64,000 bases of DNA from an uncultured Oscillospiraceae bacterium (GTDB lineage Bacteria > Bacillota > Clostridia > Oscillospirales > Acutalibacteraceae), in NCBI GenBank assembly GCA_900548545.1, contig URKX01000008.1, positions 1-64,000 on the forward strand. Direction: 5' to 3'. Every line of letters begins with the position of its first letter. The stretch's first letter is position 1. Of this stretch, positions 36,600 through 45,884 are shown in pieces. The notes beneath the pieces were generated by a model, which had not been told where the DNA came from, did not search any database, and was given only the letters and a program-made list of their open reading frames with translations. Both the position numbers and the translations under genes were made by a program.

Positions 36600-36893
36600 C
36601 CGGGACGGGGCAAATAAAAAGCGCCCTTGTCCCTTACAAAAACTATGCAGGGACAAGAGCGCAACACTCCTGCGGTGCCACCCGGCTTGACGCGGTACCC
36701 GCGTCCACTCACGCATACGAAACCCATATGCTCTCTTTGGTAACGGAGTTGGTTCTCCGGCTTGCTTACTGCTGTTTCAGCTCGCCCTCAAAAGCCCATT
36801 CGCCTCAGCCCCTCCTGCTGCGATCCCACCATCCGCAGCTCTCTGGAAGCAGGTATCCTGAGGTTACTTGCTCTTTCTCAACGGTTTGGTATT
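36600..36893 (-). promoter_or_regulatory. T-box leader, tryptophan-specific
   Basis: On the minus strand, stem I has AGTA (loop E side), CCTCAG/CTGAGG closing helices, the apical AGAGAGCTGCGG element, then GAA followed by specifier TGG (plus-strand 36796-36798). The T-box GGGTGGCACCGC gives the bulge TGGC (36677-36680), whose C pairs with discriminator G73, the base found in bacterial tRNA-Trp. The terminator is at 36621-36662. A possible promoter (TTGACT at 36917-36922, weak -10) precedes it. Confidence 0.9.
36616..36662 (-). terminator. T-box regulatory terminator (Trp leader)
   Basis: A 13-bp stem (GCGCCCTTGTCCC with near-perfect complement at 36650-36662) is followed by T5 on the minus strand. 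Confidence 0.9.
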
Positions 36894-36959
36894 ACGTTAT
36901 CACATAAAAGCGCAAAAGTCAATGGGGAAACCATGTTTTTTTAAGGCCCCAAACAGGGA

Positions 36960-38741
36960 TCACCACGGAGTCAGCTCCAGGTACAGGTCTTTGTACTGCT
37001 TGGCGGAGTTCTCCCAGGATACGTCCTTGGCCATATCGCGCTGGACCACTTCGTCCCAGTGGGAGCGGTTGTCGAAGTAGATCGTTTTGGCACGGTTGAT
37101 GGCGTCTAAGAGCAGGCCCGGCTCGTAGCGGTCAAAGGTGAAGCCGTTGCCGTCCCCTGTGAAGGTGTTGTAGGGCTCCACAGTGTCCTTTAAGCCGCCG
37201 GTTTCCCGAACGATGGGGATGGTGCCGTAGCGCATGGCGTTGAGCTGCGTCAGGCCGCAGGGCTCAAACCGGGAGGGCACCAGCAGCGCGTCGGCGCCGG
37301 CGTAGATCCGGTGGGCCCTGGCCTCATCGTATTGGATGCAGGCGGCAAAGGCGCCCCGGTTGGTATCTTCGTAGTAGCGGAAGGCGTCCTCATATTGCTT
37401 GTCGCCGGTGCCCAGAACCACCACTTGGGTGTTGCCGTCCAGCACTTGAGGGATGATAGCGTTGACCAGATCCAGGCCCTTTTGGTTGGTGAGCCGGGAG
37501 ATCAGCCCGATGACAAACTTGCTGGGATCCTCTTCCAGCCCCAGTTCTTTTTGCAGGGCCAGCTTGTCCTCCATTTTGCGGTCCAGCACGTTCCCCAGGC
37601 CGTAGTTTACAGCCAGGGCAGGGTCTGTTTCGGGGTTCCACATCCCGTAATCAATGCCGTTGACAATGCCCCGCAGCTTGCCGCTGTGGTAGCGCAAATG
37701 GCCTTCCAAAGTTTCCCCGTATTCGCTGGTTTGGATCTCCTGGGCATAGGTGCTGCTGACGGTGGTGATCCGGTCAGCGTAGGCAAGGCCGCCTTTGAAC
37801 ATATTGGCGTCGTTGTAATCCTGTTTTAAGGCGCCCATGTTGAACACAGAGTCAGGCAAGCCGGACCAGTATTGGATGGTGGGGATGTTGTAGATCCCTT
37901 GGAAGCGGAGATTGTGGATGGTGAGGATGGACCGGGCTCTGCCCACCGGCGAATCCTGGAACAGGGTGCGCAGGTAGACCGGCACCAGGGCGGCCTGCCA
38001 GTCGTGGCAGTGGATGATGTCGGGGATCCAATTCATAAAGTTCAAAGCAGCCAGGGCAGCCTTGCTGAAGAAGCAGTATTTGGGTATATCATCCACCAGG
38101 TTGATATAGGGGTTACCCGAGGAGAAAAACTCCTGGTTGTCAATGAAATCGTACACCACGCCGTCGCAGATGTACTCCATGATGCCCACGTAATACTCCC
38201 GGCCGGTCCGGCCCAAGTCCATGTAGAACTCTCCCCGGTAGATCATCTTCTCCTGGTATTTCTGGGGGATGCAGGCATAGCGGGGCAAAATCACCCGCAC
38301 ATCGCAGTTGAGCCGCACCAGTTCCCGGGGCAGGGCGTACATCACGTCCCCCAAGCCACCGGTCTTCACAAAGGGATGGCACTCGGAGCCAATGAAGGCA
38401 ACACTTCTGCGGGGGAGGTCAGTCTGCACCTCCAGGGCCGGGGCTTCCTCCGCAACTGGGGTAGGCTCTTTTGCCACGGGGGCGGCTTCTTCCGCAACAG
38501 GGGCAGGCTCTTTCGCTACGGGGGTAGTTTCCACCGCAGCAGGGGTGGCTTTTTTCCTGGTGGAAGCAGCTTTTTTAGGGACAGCCCTCTTCCGGGTGGC
38601 TGCTGTCTTTTTTGTGGCAGGGGCAGCTTCTTTCACAGGGCCAGTGGGCTCTGTGACGGGAACGTCTTTTTCCACAGAGGGGGTTGCGGCTTCTATGGGA
38701 GCTGCGCTCTTTTTTGCGGGTTCTGCTTTTTTTCTTGCCAT
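36960..38741 (-). CDS. glgA: Glycogen synthase (GT5), second copy, with basic N-terminal extension
   Basis: The protein has 593 residues. Residues 1 to about 110 are low complexity, first Lys/Ala/Thr-rich (ARKKAEPAKK, TRKRAVPKKA), then repeats of the type P-V-A-(K/E)-E-(P/A)-A-P. From about 112 a complete GT5 enzyme follows with the canonical KTGGLGDV motif, HCHDWQAALVP, LTIHNLRFQG, IVNGIDYG, RLTNQKGLD and SRFEPCGLTQL. It is distinct from the operon copy at 21.9 kb, which lacks the lysine. AAGGAAG precedes the ATG. It is monocistronic with its own promoter. The extension has no known domain. Confidence 0.93.
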   Translation of the reverse strand: MARKKAEPAKKSAAPIEAATPSVEKDVPVTEPTGPVKEAAPATKKTAATRKRAVPKKAASTRKKATPAAVETTPVAKEPAPVAEEAAPVAKEPTPVAEEAPALEVQTDLPRRSVAFIGSECHPFVKTGGLGDVMYALPRELVRLNCDVRVILPRYACIPQKYQEKMIYRGEFYMDLGRTGREYYVGIMEYICDGVVYDFIDNQEFFSSGNPYINLVDDIPKYCFFSKAALAALNFMNWIPDIIHCHDWQAALVPVYLRTLFQDSPVGRARSILTIHNLRFQGIYNIPTIQYWSGLPDSVFNMGALKQDYNDANMFKGGLAYADRITTVSSTYAQEIQTSEYGETLEGHLRYHSGKLRGIVNGIDYGMWNPETDPALAVNYGLGNVLDRKMEDKLALQKELGLEEDPSKFVIGLISRLTNQKGLDLVNAIIPQVLDGNTQVVVLGTGDKQYEDAFRYYEDTNRGAFAACIQYDEARAHRIYAGADALLVPSRFEPCGLTQLNAMRYGTIPIVRETGGLKDTVEPYNTFTGDGNGFTFDRYEPGLLLDAINRAKTIYFDNRSHWDEVVQRDMAKDVSWENSAKQYKDLYLELTPW

Positions 38742-38928
38742 AACGGATCTTCCTTTCAGATATCTAAAAAAGTGCGGGGGATGTCCACAAGGATGGGTCT
38801 GTCCCGCCCTTGCTTTTTGATTGCTCTTGGAGTATTTTTTGGAAATCTCCTGTGATGGGTGTCAGGAAAGAAACGTGTTCCCTGGTACAGTTTGGAGAAC
38901 GCTTGGAACGCCTTCCTGTTTTTAGTTT

Positions 38929-38957
38929 ATTATAGCAAAAAAATATATATGACACAA
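38929..38957 (-). promoter_or_regulatory. Promoter of the second glgA
   Basis: On the minus strand TTGTGT and TATAAT are separated by 17 bp. The leader to the start codon is about 180 nt long with no recognised element. Confidence 0.7.
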
Positions 38958-39063
38958 GAAATAATAGTAAAAAAGCTGGCTTTTGAACGAGTTTCTTTTC
39001 CAAAGGCATTGAAAAGAAGGGGCCAGCCGGTACCTCAACTGTTTTTCAGCTGGTAGGGGAGGG

Positions 39064-39444
39064 TCAGGCCCCGTTTTCGATCACCTGCAACTCTACCCGG
39101 TACCCGTCCGGGTCTGCCAAAAAGCAGGAGTAAACGGGGAACCGGCTATGCTCTGCCGGGGGCGAAACCGGCTGCGCCCCCTGTGCCAAAGCTGCCTGCC
39201 ACCGGGCATCCACCTCGGCTCGGTCCGTGCAGTTAAGGGAAAGGCAGACGCCTTGGGCGCCGCTCAACGCTGGCCGGCCATCCCCATAGGCGCAAAACCC
39301 CCAGTACCCGTAGCCTGTGTCATAGATCTCCGCCCCGCCGGGTTGGACCATCGCAAGGCGCAGCCCCATAATTTGGGTGTAAAACTTCCTGGTGCGGGCC
39401 AGGTCTTTTACGGGTAAAAATACAACGCTTCCTGTCATTTTCAC
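39064..39444 (-). CDS. VOC superfamily (glyoxalase/bleomycin-resistance-like) protein
   Basis: This 126-residue protein has two beta-alpha-beta-beta-beta modules: VVFLPVKDLARTRKFYTQIMGLRLA at the start and FLADPDGYRVELQVIE at the end, the latter with the metal-ligand glutamate position. It starts at GTG 39444 with GGAGG 7 nt upstream. Substrate unknown. It stands alone. Confidence 0.82.
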   Translation of the reverse strand: MKMTGSVVFLPVKDLARTRKFYTQIMGLRLAMVQPGGAEIYDTGYGYWGFCAYGDGRPALSGAQGVCLSLNCTDRAEVDARWQAALAQGAQPVSPPAEHSRFPVYSCFLADPDGYRVELQVIENGA

Positions 39445-40130
39445 AGGATCGCCTCCTTGTTCATACAGTATGCTCCCAGATGGGTGAGCTCAAGGGAGTT
39501 TCCGGGCGGTACGTGCCTCAAATGGCCCGCGCGAAATGGCGTTCCATTGCGTCAAAGGCAGCATCATGTTATAATGCCTACAGAGGGGAGGAAAAGCGTA
39601 AAAGCTAAAGGAAGCTGCCTGTTTCGCATGGGTACCCATAATCTCTCCTAGCGCGGGGAACACAGTCTTTATGATACCCTTTCCTTTCTGGGAATGTCAA
39701 TGGCCTGGCTGCGGCCAAGGGGGAGTACGCCAGAAATGGGTTGTCACGACCTTTACCGTGACTGCCTGCGAAAAGCCCTGTTTTTAGGCTTTCACTATGG
39801 AGAACAGCAATCTATCCGGGCATTGGGAGGGGCGGTTTACGTCTTCCGAAGCGGCCGGACAGGAGACGTTTACGGAAAAGGCTGCCGTCAAGTACTGGTG
39901 GACGCGCCCGCTGGCGTCTGGCTATTTAAAGCGGCAGCAGGGATATCTGAATGATCTGGCAAAAATGCTGGCGGGCTGTTGATCCCGGGGAGCGCGTCCA
40001 GGAGGGATTTTCCGGGCGTATTGAGGATGATAGAATGAAATATGGTGAGGTAATCTGGCGGCGGCTGACAAAGAGGGCAAAGCATAACGCCTTATAAAAA
40101 CCAGCCGTGTTGTTCGTGGAGGAAGTTTTT
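39445..40130 (+). other. Non-coding stretch with an orphan promoter; probably a decayed gene
   Basis: A good promoter (TTGCGT-17-TATAAT, 39547-39575) is followed by GAGGGGAGG, but no start codon or reading frame with coding character follows. Short frames between 39690 and 39980 lack ribosome binding sites and recognisable motifs. Nothing else was identified before mutT. Confidence 0.5.
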
Positions 40131-40523
40131 ATGACCGAAGTCGTAGCGGCCCTCATTTGGGAGGGTGATACATTCATGATCTGCCAGCGGCCGGCCCACA
40201 AGGCCCGGGGGCTCCTTTGGGAGTTTGCGGGCGGCAAGGTGGAGCCTGGGGAAACAAAAGAGCAGGCCCTGGTCCGGGAGTGCCGTGAGGAACTGGCTGT
40301 CACTTTGCAGGTGGGGGAAGTGTTCATGGAGCTTACCCACCAGTACCCGGATCTCACGGTGCGTTTGACCCTGTTCTGCGCTTCCATCCAGGAGGGAACC
40401 CCCAAAATGCTGGAGCATAACGACATCCGATGGATCACTGTGGGGGAGATTGACCAGTACCCCTTCTGCCCGGCGGATAAGGAGATTTTAGAAAAACTCA
40501 AGCGGGAGAATGGTCAAGGCTGA
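40131..40523 (+). CDS. mutT: MutT-type (deoxy)nucleoside triphosphate pyrophosphohydrolase
   Basis: This 130-residue Nudix enzyme has the complete box GGKVEPGETKEQALVRECREEL. The compact length and RPAHKARGLLWEFAGGK resemble 8-oxo-dGTP/CTP pyrophosphohydrolases, which clean the nucleotide pool of oxidised bases. GGAGGAAG precedes ATG 40131. It is convergent with a base-excision DNA glycosylase gene, a fitting neighbour. Confidence 0.88.
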   Translation: MTEVVAALIWEGDTFMICQRPAHKARGLLWEFAGGKVEPGETKEQALVRECREELAVTLQVGEVFMELTHQYPDLTVRLTLFCASIQEGTPKMLEHNDIRWITVGEIDQYPFCPADKEILEKLKRENGQG

Positions 40524-40610
40524 ACCCGTTACAGAACACGGCAAATTTTGCGTTCGATGAGGGGCCGCTGGAATGTAATGGTCCTTATCCTGCCTTCTCT
40601 GCGGAAGTTT

Positions 40611-41300
40611 TCAATGACTGGAAGATACGCCGGGATCCGTGGGAGCTGGGGGCTGGTTTCCGGTTGGGCACTCATTGGCAAAGCAGCATCCTTGGCATTG
40701 AGGGGATTTTTTGCAATGCTGGATACAATGATCCAAGATCAGCCAATGGAGGTGGCCGTATACCTGGGCATCTCGGGGAAGGCCCTGTTCAAAAAAGCTT
40801 CGAAGGGCGCGGTCGTTGGGGAAAGCATACCCGAGCCGGGCCAGGAGCCGCCGGGTGTAGGCGTCCACAATGAAAGAGGGCTTGTAAAACGAATAAACTA
40901 GGATCACATCGGCGGTTTCCGGTCCCACGCCGCGGAGGGAGAGGAGCTCCTTACGCAGCTTTTCCTGTGGAAGGCCCTGTACCACCGCCTGGTCAAACCC
41001 GTAGTTTTGATACCATGCGGTGAGGGCTTGGATCGTGCGGGCCTTCGCCTTGGGGAAGCCGCAGGGACGGATCATCCTCTCCAATTCAGCTGAGGTGAGG
41101 CGCGCGATTTTTTCCGGGATGATTTGTTCCTCCAACAAAGCGCAGGTCTTTTCCACATTGGCCCAGGTGGTGTTTTGTACCAGCACAGCCTGGAACATAA
41201 CCCAGTAGGGTTTTTTTGACCACCACCGTGGCTGGCCGTAGGCTGCCAGGAGGGTGTGGAAAAACGTGATCGGGAAGAGGGCAGAACGGTTTTCCTTCAT
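40611..41300 (-). CDS. Endonuclease III-like DNA glycosylase (MpgII-type)
   Basis: This 229-residue HhH-GPD protein has the hairpin LRGVGPETADVILVYSF, followed by VDAYTRRLLARLGY, where D is the conserved catalytic aspartate. At the lysine position used by bifunctional Nth enzymes the motif has GPETAD (glutamate), as in the MpgII 3-methyladenine glycosylase branch, so a monofunctional activity is likely. The C-terminal cysteine cluster CKKSPQCQGC plus C is a probable 4Fe-4S site. ATG 41300 has AGAGAAGGG 7 nt upstream. Confidence 0.8.
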   Translation of the reverse strand: MKENRSALFPITFFHTLLAAYGQPRWWSKKPYWVMFQAVLVQNTTWANVEKTCALLEEQIIPEKIARLTSAELERMIRPCGFPKAKARTIQALTAWYQNYGFDQAVVQGLPQEKLRKELLSLRGVGPETADVILVYSFYKPSFIVDAYTRRLLARLGYAFPNDRALRSFFEQGLPRDAQVYGHLHWLILDHCIQHCKKSPQCQGCCFANECPTGNQPPAPTDPGVSSSH

Positions 41301-41400
41301 GGGCATTCCCTTCTCTCTTTAGGGTTTTCGGCATTTACCCCGCCCGGTGCGGGCAAGCCTGGAAAAATATTGGCCGGGTGTTGTTGGTACTTTCAAGTGG

Positions 41401-42249
41401 TTATTCTGGGTTTTTCCGTTTGAGGTCTTTCGGGTGGACGCTGTACTGCCGGACAAAGCAGCGGAAAAAGTTGGCGTAGTCGTGAAACCCGCAGTTCAGA
41501 GCGGCTTTGCCCGGGGGCGTTCCGTCTAGGATTTGCTCCCGGGCTTTTTGCAGCCTTTTCAGCATTAAATACCGGTAAGGGCTGGTTCCCACCACCCGCT
41601 GGAACTCGTGGGAGAGGTGGTACTTGCTCACGTGGAAAGCCTGGGCCAATTGGTCTAAATGGATCTCCTGTGCAAAGTGGGTATTGATGTAGGCCGCCAC
41701 CTGCGTAACCAGGGAGCTGGCAGCTTCAGGAGGGGGTGCGGTCTGTTGGGCAAGCCTGGTGAGCAGTACCATCAGCTGAAGGAAACATCCCTGTATGAAC
41801 AGGGATGACCCCATTCCTGGCTGGGATTGTTCCTGAAGAAGCTGTTCCAATAACAGGCGGATGGCATCGTGGCCCTCCCCGGGGACATAGGGCAAGTACA
41901 CCGGGCCTCCGGAACTAAAGCATCCCAGCAGGTTTTCCCCCTCGCCTGGCAGGCGCTCGAAAAACCCCTGGCCCACCCATAGCACGATCCGCTCGTAAGG
42001 CATGGTCAAAGATTGCACCGCTACCTGGTGCAGCTGCATGGGGCGGATCAGAAGCAGGTCGCCGGGCCTGGGCCGGTAGAGGACCCCTTCCACCCGATAT
42101 TCCACCTGGCCCTGCAAAAAGCAGTACACCTCAAAGAAGTCGTGGTGGTGGGGCTCCACCGTGTCCAGAGTAGTGTCCTGGCTATGGAAAATCTCAAAAT
42201 CTGGCCGGCGCATTTCCTGCCGGGGGTCAAATTGAGTGGTTGTTTTCAT
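41401..42249 (-). CDS. AraC-family transcriptional regulator of the hexuronate genes
   Basis: This 282-residue protein has an N-terminal cupin-type sensing domain (HHHDFFEVYCFLQG, RPGDLLLIRP) and a C-terminal double helix-turn-helix (about 185-280: LDQLAQAFHVSKYHLSHEFQRVVGTSPYRYLMLKRLQKAR, then AALNCGFHDYANFFRCFVRQYSVHP). It is divergent from uxaC with a 118-bp intergenic region, so it probably activates that operon in response to a uronate-derived inducer. GGAGGG precedes its ATG. Confidence 0.88.
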   Translation of the reverse strand: MKTTTQFDPRQEMRRPDFEIFHSQDTTLDTVEPHHHDFFEVYCFLQGQVEYRVEGVLYRPRPGDLLLIRPMQLHQVAVQSLTMPYERIVLWVGQGFFERLPGEGENLLGCFSSGGPVYLPYVPGEGHDAIRLLLEQLLQEQSQPGMGSSLFIQGCFLQLMVLLTRLAQQTAPPPEAASSLVTQVAAYINTHFAQEIHLDQLAQAFHVSKYHLSHEFQRVVGTSPYRYLMLKRLQKAREQILDGTPPGKAALNCGFHDYANFFRCFVRQYSVHPKDLKRKNPE

Positions 42250-42367
42250 AAAGATCCCTCCTTTTTTATACTACCACAATATTTACAATATTTTCAACAA
42301 GTTTCGCAATTTTTATAGGGAATACATTGTGCTATACTGAGGCTATCAATCAAGGGAGGGAACAACC
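42250..42367. promoter_or_regulatory. Divergent control region araC/uxaC
   Basis: A TATACT -10 (42333-42338) faces uxaC without a recognisable -35, which suits an activator-dependent promoter. AT-rich AATATTTACAATATT around 42280-42297 is a candidate operator. Confidence 0.45.
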
Positions 42368-43774
42368 ATGACGCCATTCTTATCCGAACAAACCTTCCTG
42401 CTGGACACGGAGGCCGGCCAAAAACTCTACCACCAGTATGCCCAAGGGATGCCCATTGCGGACTACCACTGCCACATTGACCCCAAAGAGATTTGGGAGG
42501 ACCGGCGGTTCGACGACCTGGCCCAAGTGTGGCTGGGAGGAGACCACTACAAGTGGCGGCTGATGCGGGGGAACGGTGTGGAGGAGGATTTTATCACCGG
42601 GGAGCGCTCCGGTTGGGAGAAGTTCAAAAAGTTTGCCGAAACCCTGCCCCGGGCCATTGGAAACCCGATGGTGGAGTGGTGCCACTTGGAGCTGAAAAAC
42701 TACTTTGGCTATGAGGGGTTCCTCACCGGCGCTACAGCCCGGGAGGTGTGGGAACAGTGCAACCACAAGCTGCGCACCGACCCCGCCCTGACTGCCCGGG
42801 GGCTGATCCTTCAGAGCAACGTGGAGATGATCGGCACCACCGACGACCCCTGCTCCGACCTTTCCTACCACAAGAAGCTGGCGGCGGACGAGAGCTTCCC
42901 CGTGAAGGTGCTGCCCAGTTTCCGGCCGGACCCGGCGGTAAACATTCAAAAGCCTGGGTTTGCCGCCTACATCCAGCGGCTGGAGGGGGCGGCAGGCCGC
43001 TCCCTGGGCACCATCGATGAGGTGAAACAGGCACTGTCGGAACGGATCGCCTACTTTGACGCCCACGGCTGCCGCAGCGCTGACCACGGCCTGGACGCCC
43101 TGGTTTGCCGCCCAGTGTCCGACAGCGTGGCCACTGCAGCCCTGAAAAAGGCCCGGAGGGGAGAGTCCCTCACCCAGGAGGAGATCGAGGGTTATCAGAC
43201 GGCCCTGCTGCTCCACTGCGCCCGGGAGTACACCAAGCGGGGCTGGGTGATGCAGCTCCACTTCAGCTGTATGCGCAACCCCAACAGCCGTATGGTGGCC
43301 CTGCTAGGGCCGGACACCGGGTTCGACTCTATGGCCGTCACGGACAGCTGCGGCGCCGCCTACCGGCTGATGGACCTGCTGGAGCAGGAGGGCAGCCTGC
43401 CCAAGACAGTGCTCTACAGCCTGAATCCGGCGGACAACGCCTGGATCGATACCCTCATTGGGGCGTTCCAGGGGCCGGAGGCGCCGGGGAAACTCCAGCA
43501 CGGCTGCGCCTGGTGGTTCAACGACCACAAGCAGGGTATGGAGGAACACCTGACCAGCCTGGCCAACCTGAGCCTGCTGGGGAACTTTATCGGGATGCTC
43601 ACCGACAGCCGCAGCTTTCTCAGTTACGCCCGCCACGAGTACTTCCGGCGGGTGCTGTGCGGTCTTTTGGGCCGGTGGGTAGAACAGGGCCGCTACCCGG
43701 ACGACGAGGAGTTGTTGGGCGGCCTGGTGCAGGATATCTGTTACCGCAACGCCAAGCGCTATTTCAACTTGTAA
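42368..43774 (+). CDS. uxaC: Glucuronate isomerase
   Basis: This 468-residue amidohydrolase-fold enzyme converts D-glucuronate to D-fructuronate (and galacturonate to tagaturonate). [21 protein letters not shown] with the HxH metal pair is at the N-terminus, [16 protein letters not shown] follows, and the [16 protein letters not shown] and [22 protein letters not shown] blocks are near the C-terminus. GGGAGGG precedes the ATG. It is first in the operon; uxuA starts 13 bp after. Confidence 0.97.
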   Translation: MTPFLSEQTFLLDTEAGQKLYHQYAQGMPIADYHCHIDPKEIWEDRRFDDLAQVWLGGDHYKWRLMRGNGVEEDFITGERSGWEKFKKFAETLPRAIGNPMVEWCHLELKNYFGYEGFLTGATAREVWEQCNHKLRTDPALTARGLILQSNVEMIGTTDDPCSDLSYHKKLAADESFPVKVLPSFRPDPAVNIQKPGFAAYIQRLEGAAGRSLGTIDEVKQALSERIAYFDAHGCRSADHGLDALVCRPVSDSVATAALKKARRGESLTQEEIEGYQTALLLHCAREYTKRGWVMQLHFSCMRNPNSRMVALLGPDTGFDSMAVTDSCGAAYRLMDLLEQEGSLPKTVLYSLNPADNAWIDTLIGAFQGPEAPGKLQHGCAWWFNDHKQGMEEHLTSLANLSLLGNFIGMLTDSRSFLSYARHEYFRRVLCGLLGRWVEQGRYPDDEELLGGLVQDICYRNAKRYFNL

Positions 43775-43787
43775 GGAGGAACATCCT

Positions 43788-44855
43788 ATGAAACTTTCCT
43801 TCCGCTGGTATGGGGCGGACGACCCCATTTCCCTGGAGTACATCCGCCAGATCCCAGGGATGCGCTCCATTGTTTCCGCTGTGTATGACGTGGCCCCCGG
43901 AGAGGTTTGGCCTCGGGAGAGCCTGGCCCGCTTAAAAGAGGATTGCGAGAAAAACGGCCTGGTCTTCGATGTGGTGGAGTCCATCCCCGTTCACGAGGAC
44001 ATCAAGCTGGGCCGGGGGGACCTGGAACAGCTGCTGGAAAACTACCGGGAAAATATCCGCCGGTGCGCCGAGGCGGGGGTCAAGTGCGTGACCTACAATT
44101 TTATGCCCGTATTCGACTGGACCCGCACCCAGCTGGACAAAGCTGCCCCTGACGGCTCTACCAGCCTGGTGATGTACTGGGAGCAGATGAAGGGTCTGGA
44201 CCCGCTCCACGATGACATCCACCTTCCTGGCTGGGATTCCAGCTACACCCAGGAGCAGGTGCGGGAGTTGCTGGCCGCCTATGAAGAGCTGGGGGAAGAG
44301 GGCCTGTGGGACAACCTGGAACGGTTTTTAAAAGCTGTCATCCCCGTGGCAGAGGAGTGCGGGGTGAAAATGGCCATCCATCCCGACGACCCGCCCTATC
44401 CCATTTTCGGCCTGCCCCGGATCATCACCCAGGAGGAGAACCTGGACCGGATGCTCTCATTGGTGGACAGCCCCGCCAATTGTCTGTGCTTGTGTACCGG
44501 CAGCTTGGGCTGCGCCAAGTTCAACGACGTGCCCGCCCTGGTGCGGAAGTACGCCGCCATGGACCGGATCGCCTTCATGCACATTCGGAACGTGAAAATC
44601 TTGGAGGACGGCAGCTTTGAGGAGCGTGCCCACCTGTCCTCCTGCGGCAGTTTGGATATGTACGAGACCGTCAAGGCGCTGGTGGACACCGGCTTTGAGG
44701 GCTACGTCCGCCCGGACCATGGCCGGATGATCTGGGGGGAAACGGGCAAGCCCGGCTACGGCCTGTACGACCGTGCCTTGGGGGCGACTTACCTCAACGG
44801 CCTGTTTGAAGCCTGTGAAAAAGCATTGAACGCGGAGAAAGGGGAATCACTGTGA
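43788..44855 (+). CDS. uxuA: Mannonate dehydratase
   Basis: This 355-residue UxuA-type enzyme dehydrates D-mannonate to 2-keto-3-deoxygluconate. Family signatures are MRWYG-like [51 protein letters not shown] and [11 protein letters not shown], which supply the metal-binding His, Cys and Asp residues. Its stop overlaps the next start (GTGA). KDG kinase and aldolase are not in the window. Confidence 0.96.
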   Translation: MKLSFRWYGADDPISLEYIRQIPGMRSIVSAVYDVAPGEVWPRESLARLKEDCEKNGLVFDVVESIPVHEDIKLGRGDLEQLLENYRENIRRCAEAGVKCVTYNFMPVFDWTRTQLDKAAPDGSTSLVMYWEQMKGLDPLHDDIHLPGWDSSYTQEQVRELLAAYEELGEEGLWDNLERFLKAVIPVAEECGVKMAIHPDDPPYPIFGLPRIITQEENLDRMLSLVDSPANCLCLCTGSLGCAKFNDVPALVRKYAAMDRIAFMHIRNVKILEDGSFEERAHLSSCGSLDMYETVKALVDTGFEGYVRPDHGRMIWGETGKPGYGLYDRALGATYLNGLFEACEKALNAEKGESL

Positions 44856-45706
44856 GACAAAACGTGCTCAATACCGATTTGACTGGGAAAGTGGCGGTGG
44901 TCACCGGAGCCGGCGGCGTGCTGTGCTCCCATTTTGCCAAGGTATTGGCCCGGGCAGGCGCCAAGGTGGCCCTGCTGGACTTGAACCTAGAGGCGGCCCA
45001 GCAATTTGCGGAAGAGATCCAGCAGGAAGGGGGTACCGCCCGAGCCTACCGCTGCAACGTGCTGGACAAGGCCCAGTGCTATGAGATAGCCGACCAAGTA
45101 GCCGCAGACCTGGGGCCTTGCGATATCCTGCTAAACGGGGCGGGGGGCAACAACCCCCGGGCCACTACCGACAAGGAGTATTTTGAGTTTGGTGACCTGG
45201 ACGGCGACACCAAAAGCTTTTTCGACTTGGAACCGGAGGGGGTGGAGTTTGTCTTTAACCTGAACTTCATCGGCACCCTGCTGCCCACCCAGGCTTTCGC
45301 CCGGCAGATGGTGGGCAAGGAGGGCTGCAACATCCTGAACATCTCTTCCATGAACGCTTACACGCCCCTCACCAAGATACCTGCCTACTCCGGGGCCAAG
45401 GCGGCGGTGACCAACTTCACCCAGTGGCTGGCGGTGCATTTCAGCAAGGTGGGCATCCGGGTCAACGCCATCGCGCCGGGGTTCTTCTCCACCAAGCAGA
45501 ACGCCTCCCTGCTGTTTAACCCGGACGGCACACCCACGCCCCGCACCGGGAAGATCTTGGCCGCCACCCCTATGGGGCGCTTTGGCGACAGTGAAAAAGA
45601 ACTGGCAGGCGCGGTGCTGTTCCTGCTGAACAACGACGCCTCCAGTTTTATCACTGGGGTGTGTATCCCCATTGACGGCGGTTTCTCCGCTTACTCTGGG
45701 GTGTGA
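44852..45706 (+). CDS. uxuB: D-fructuronate reductase (mannonate oxidoreductase), SDR type
   Basis: This 284-residue short-chain dehydrogenase has [11 protein letters not shown] cofactor binding, NGAGGNNP, catalytic S-Y-x3-K (ISSMNAY, YSGAKAA) and a C-terminal [11 protein letters not shown]. It lies between uxuA and a GH2 glycosidase and matches the SDR-type UxuB of Bacillus (YjmF), which replaces the unrelated long-chain UxuB of E. coli. It reduces D-fructuronate to D-mannonate. It starts at GTG 44852, 4 nt inside uxuA, with AAAGGGG upstream. Confidence 0.88.
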   Translation: MRQNVLNTDLTGKVAVVTGAGGVLCSHFAKVLARAGAKVALLDLNLEAAQQFAEEIQQEGGTARAYRCNVLDKAQCYEIADQVAADLGPCDILLNGAGGNNPRATTDKEYFEFGDLDGDTKSFFDLEPEGVEFVFNLNFIGTLLPTQAFARQMVGKEGCNILNISSMNAYTPLTKIPAYSGAKAAVTNFTQWLAVHFSKVGIRVNAIAPGFFSTKQNASLLFNPDGTPTPRTGKILAATPMGRFGDSEKELAGAVLFLLNNDASSFITGVCIPIDGGFSAYSGV

Positions 45707-45884
45707 GAAAAATCGCTTTGAGCGAAGGCGCTGGAGGAGGGCTGCTTGGGGAGAAAATGGCTTTCCGAGTGGCTGTCGGCCAACATGGCGCTGGATAGAC
45801 GGCGAACCTAGGTAAAGATGGTTTTGGAGAAGTGTTATCACGCCGGATGAGCCTGGATGTGGAATAAGAGAAGGAGCTGATTAT

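Noticed and set aside
36600..36893. Reading the T-box specifier as GGG or GGC (glycine)
   Set aside because: Folding CCTCAG/CTGAGG and AGAGC/GCTTT places TGG directly after GAA in the specifier loop, and the TGGC bulge fits G73 of tRNA-Trp, whereas tRNA-Gly has U73.
40548..40901. 117-codon plus-strand frame between mutT and the AraC gene
   Set aside because: It lies antisense to the DNA glycosylase and lacks a binding site and motifs.
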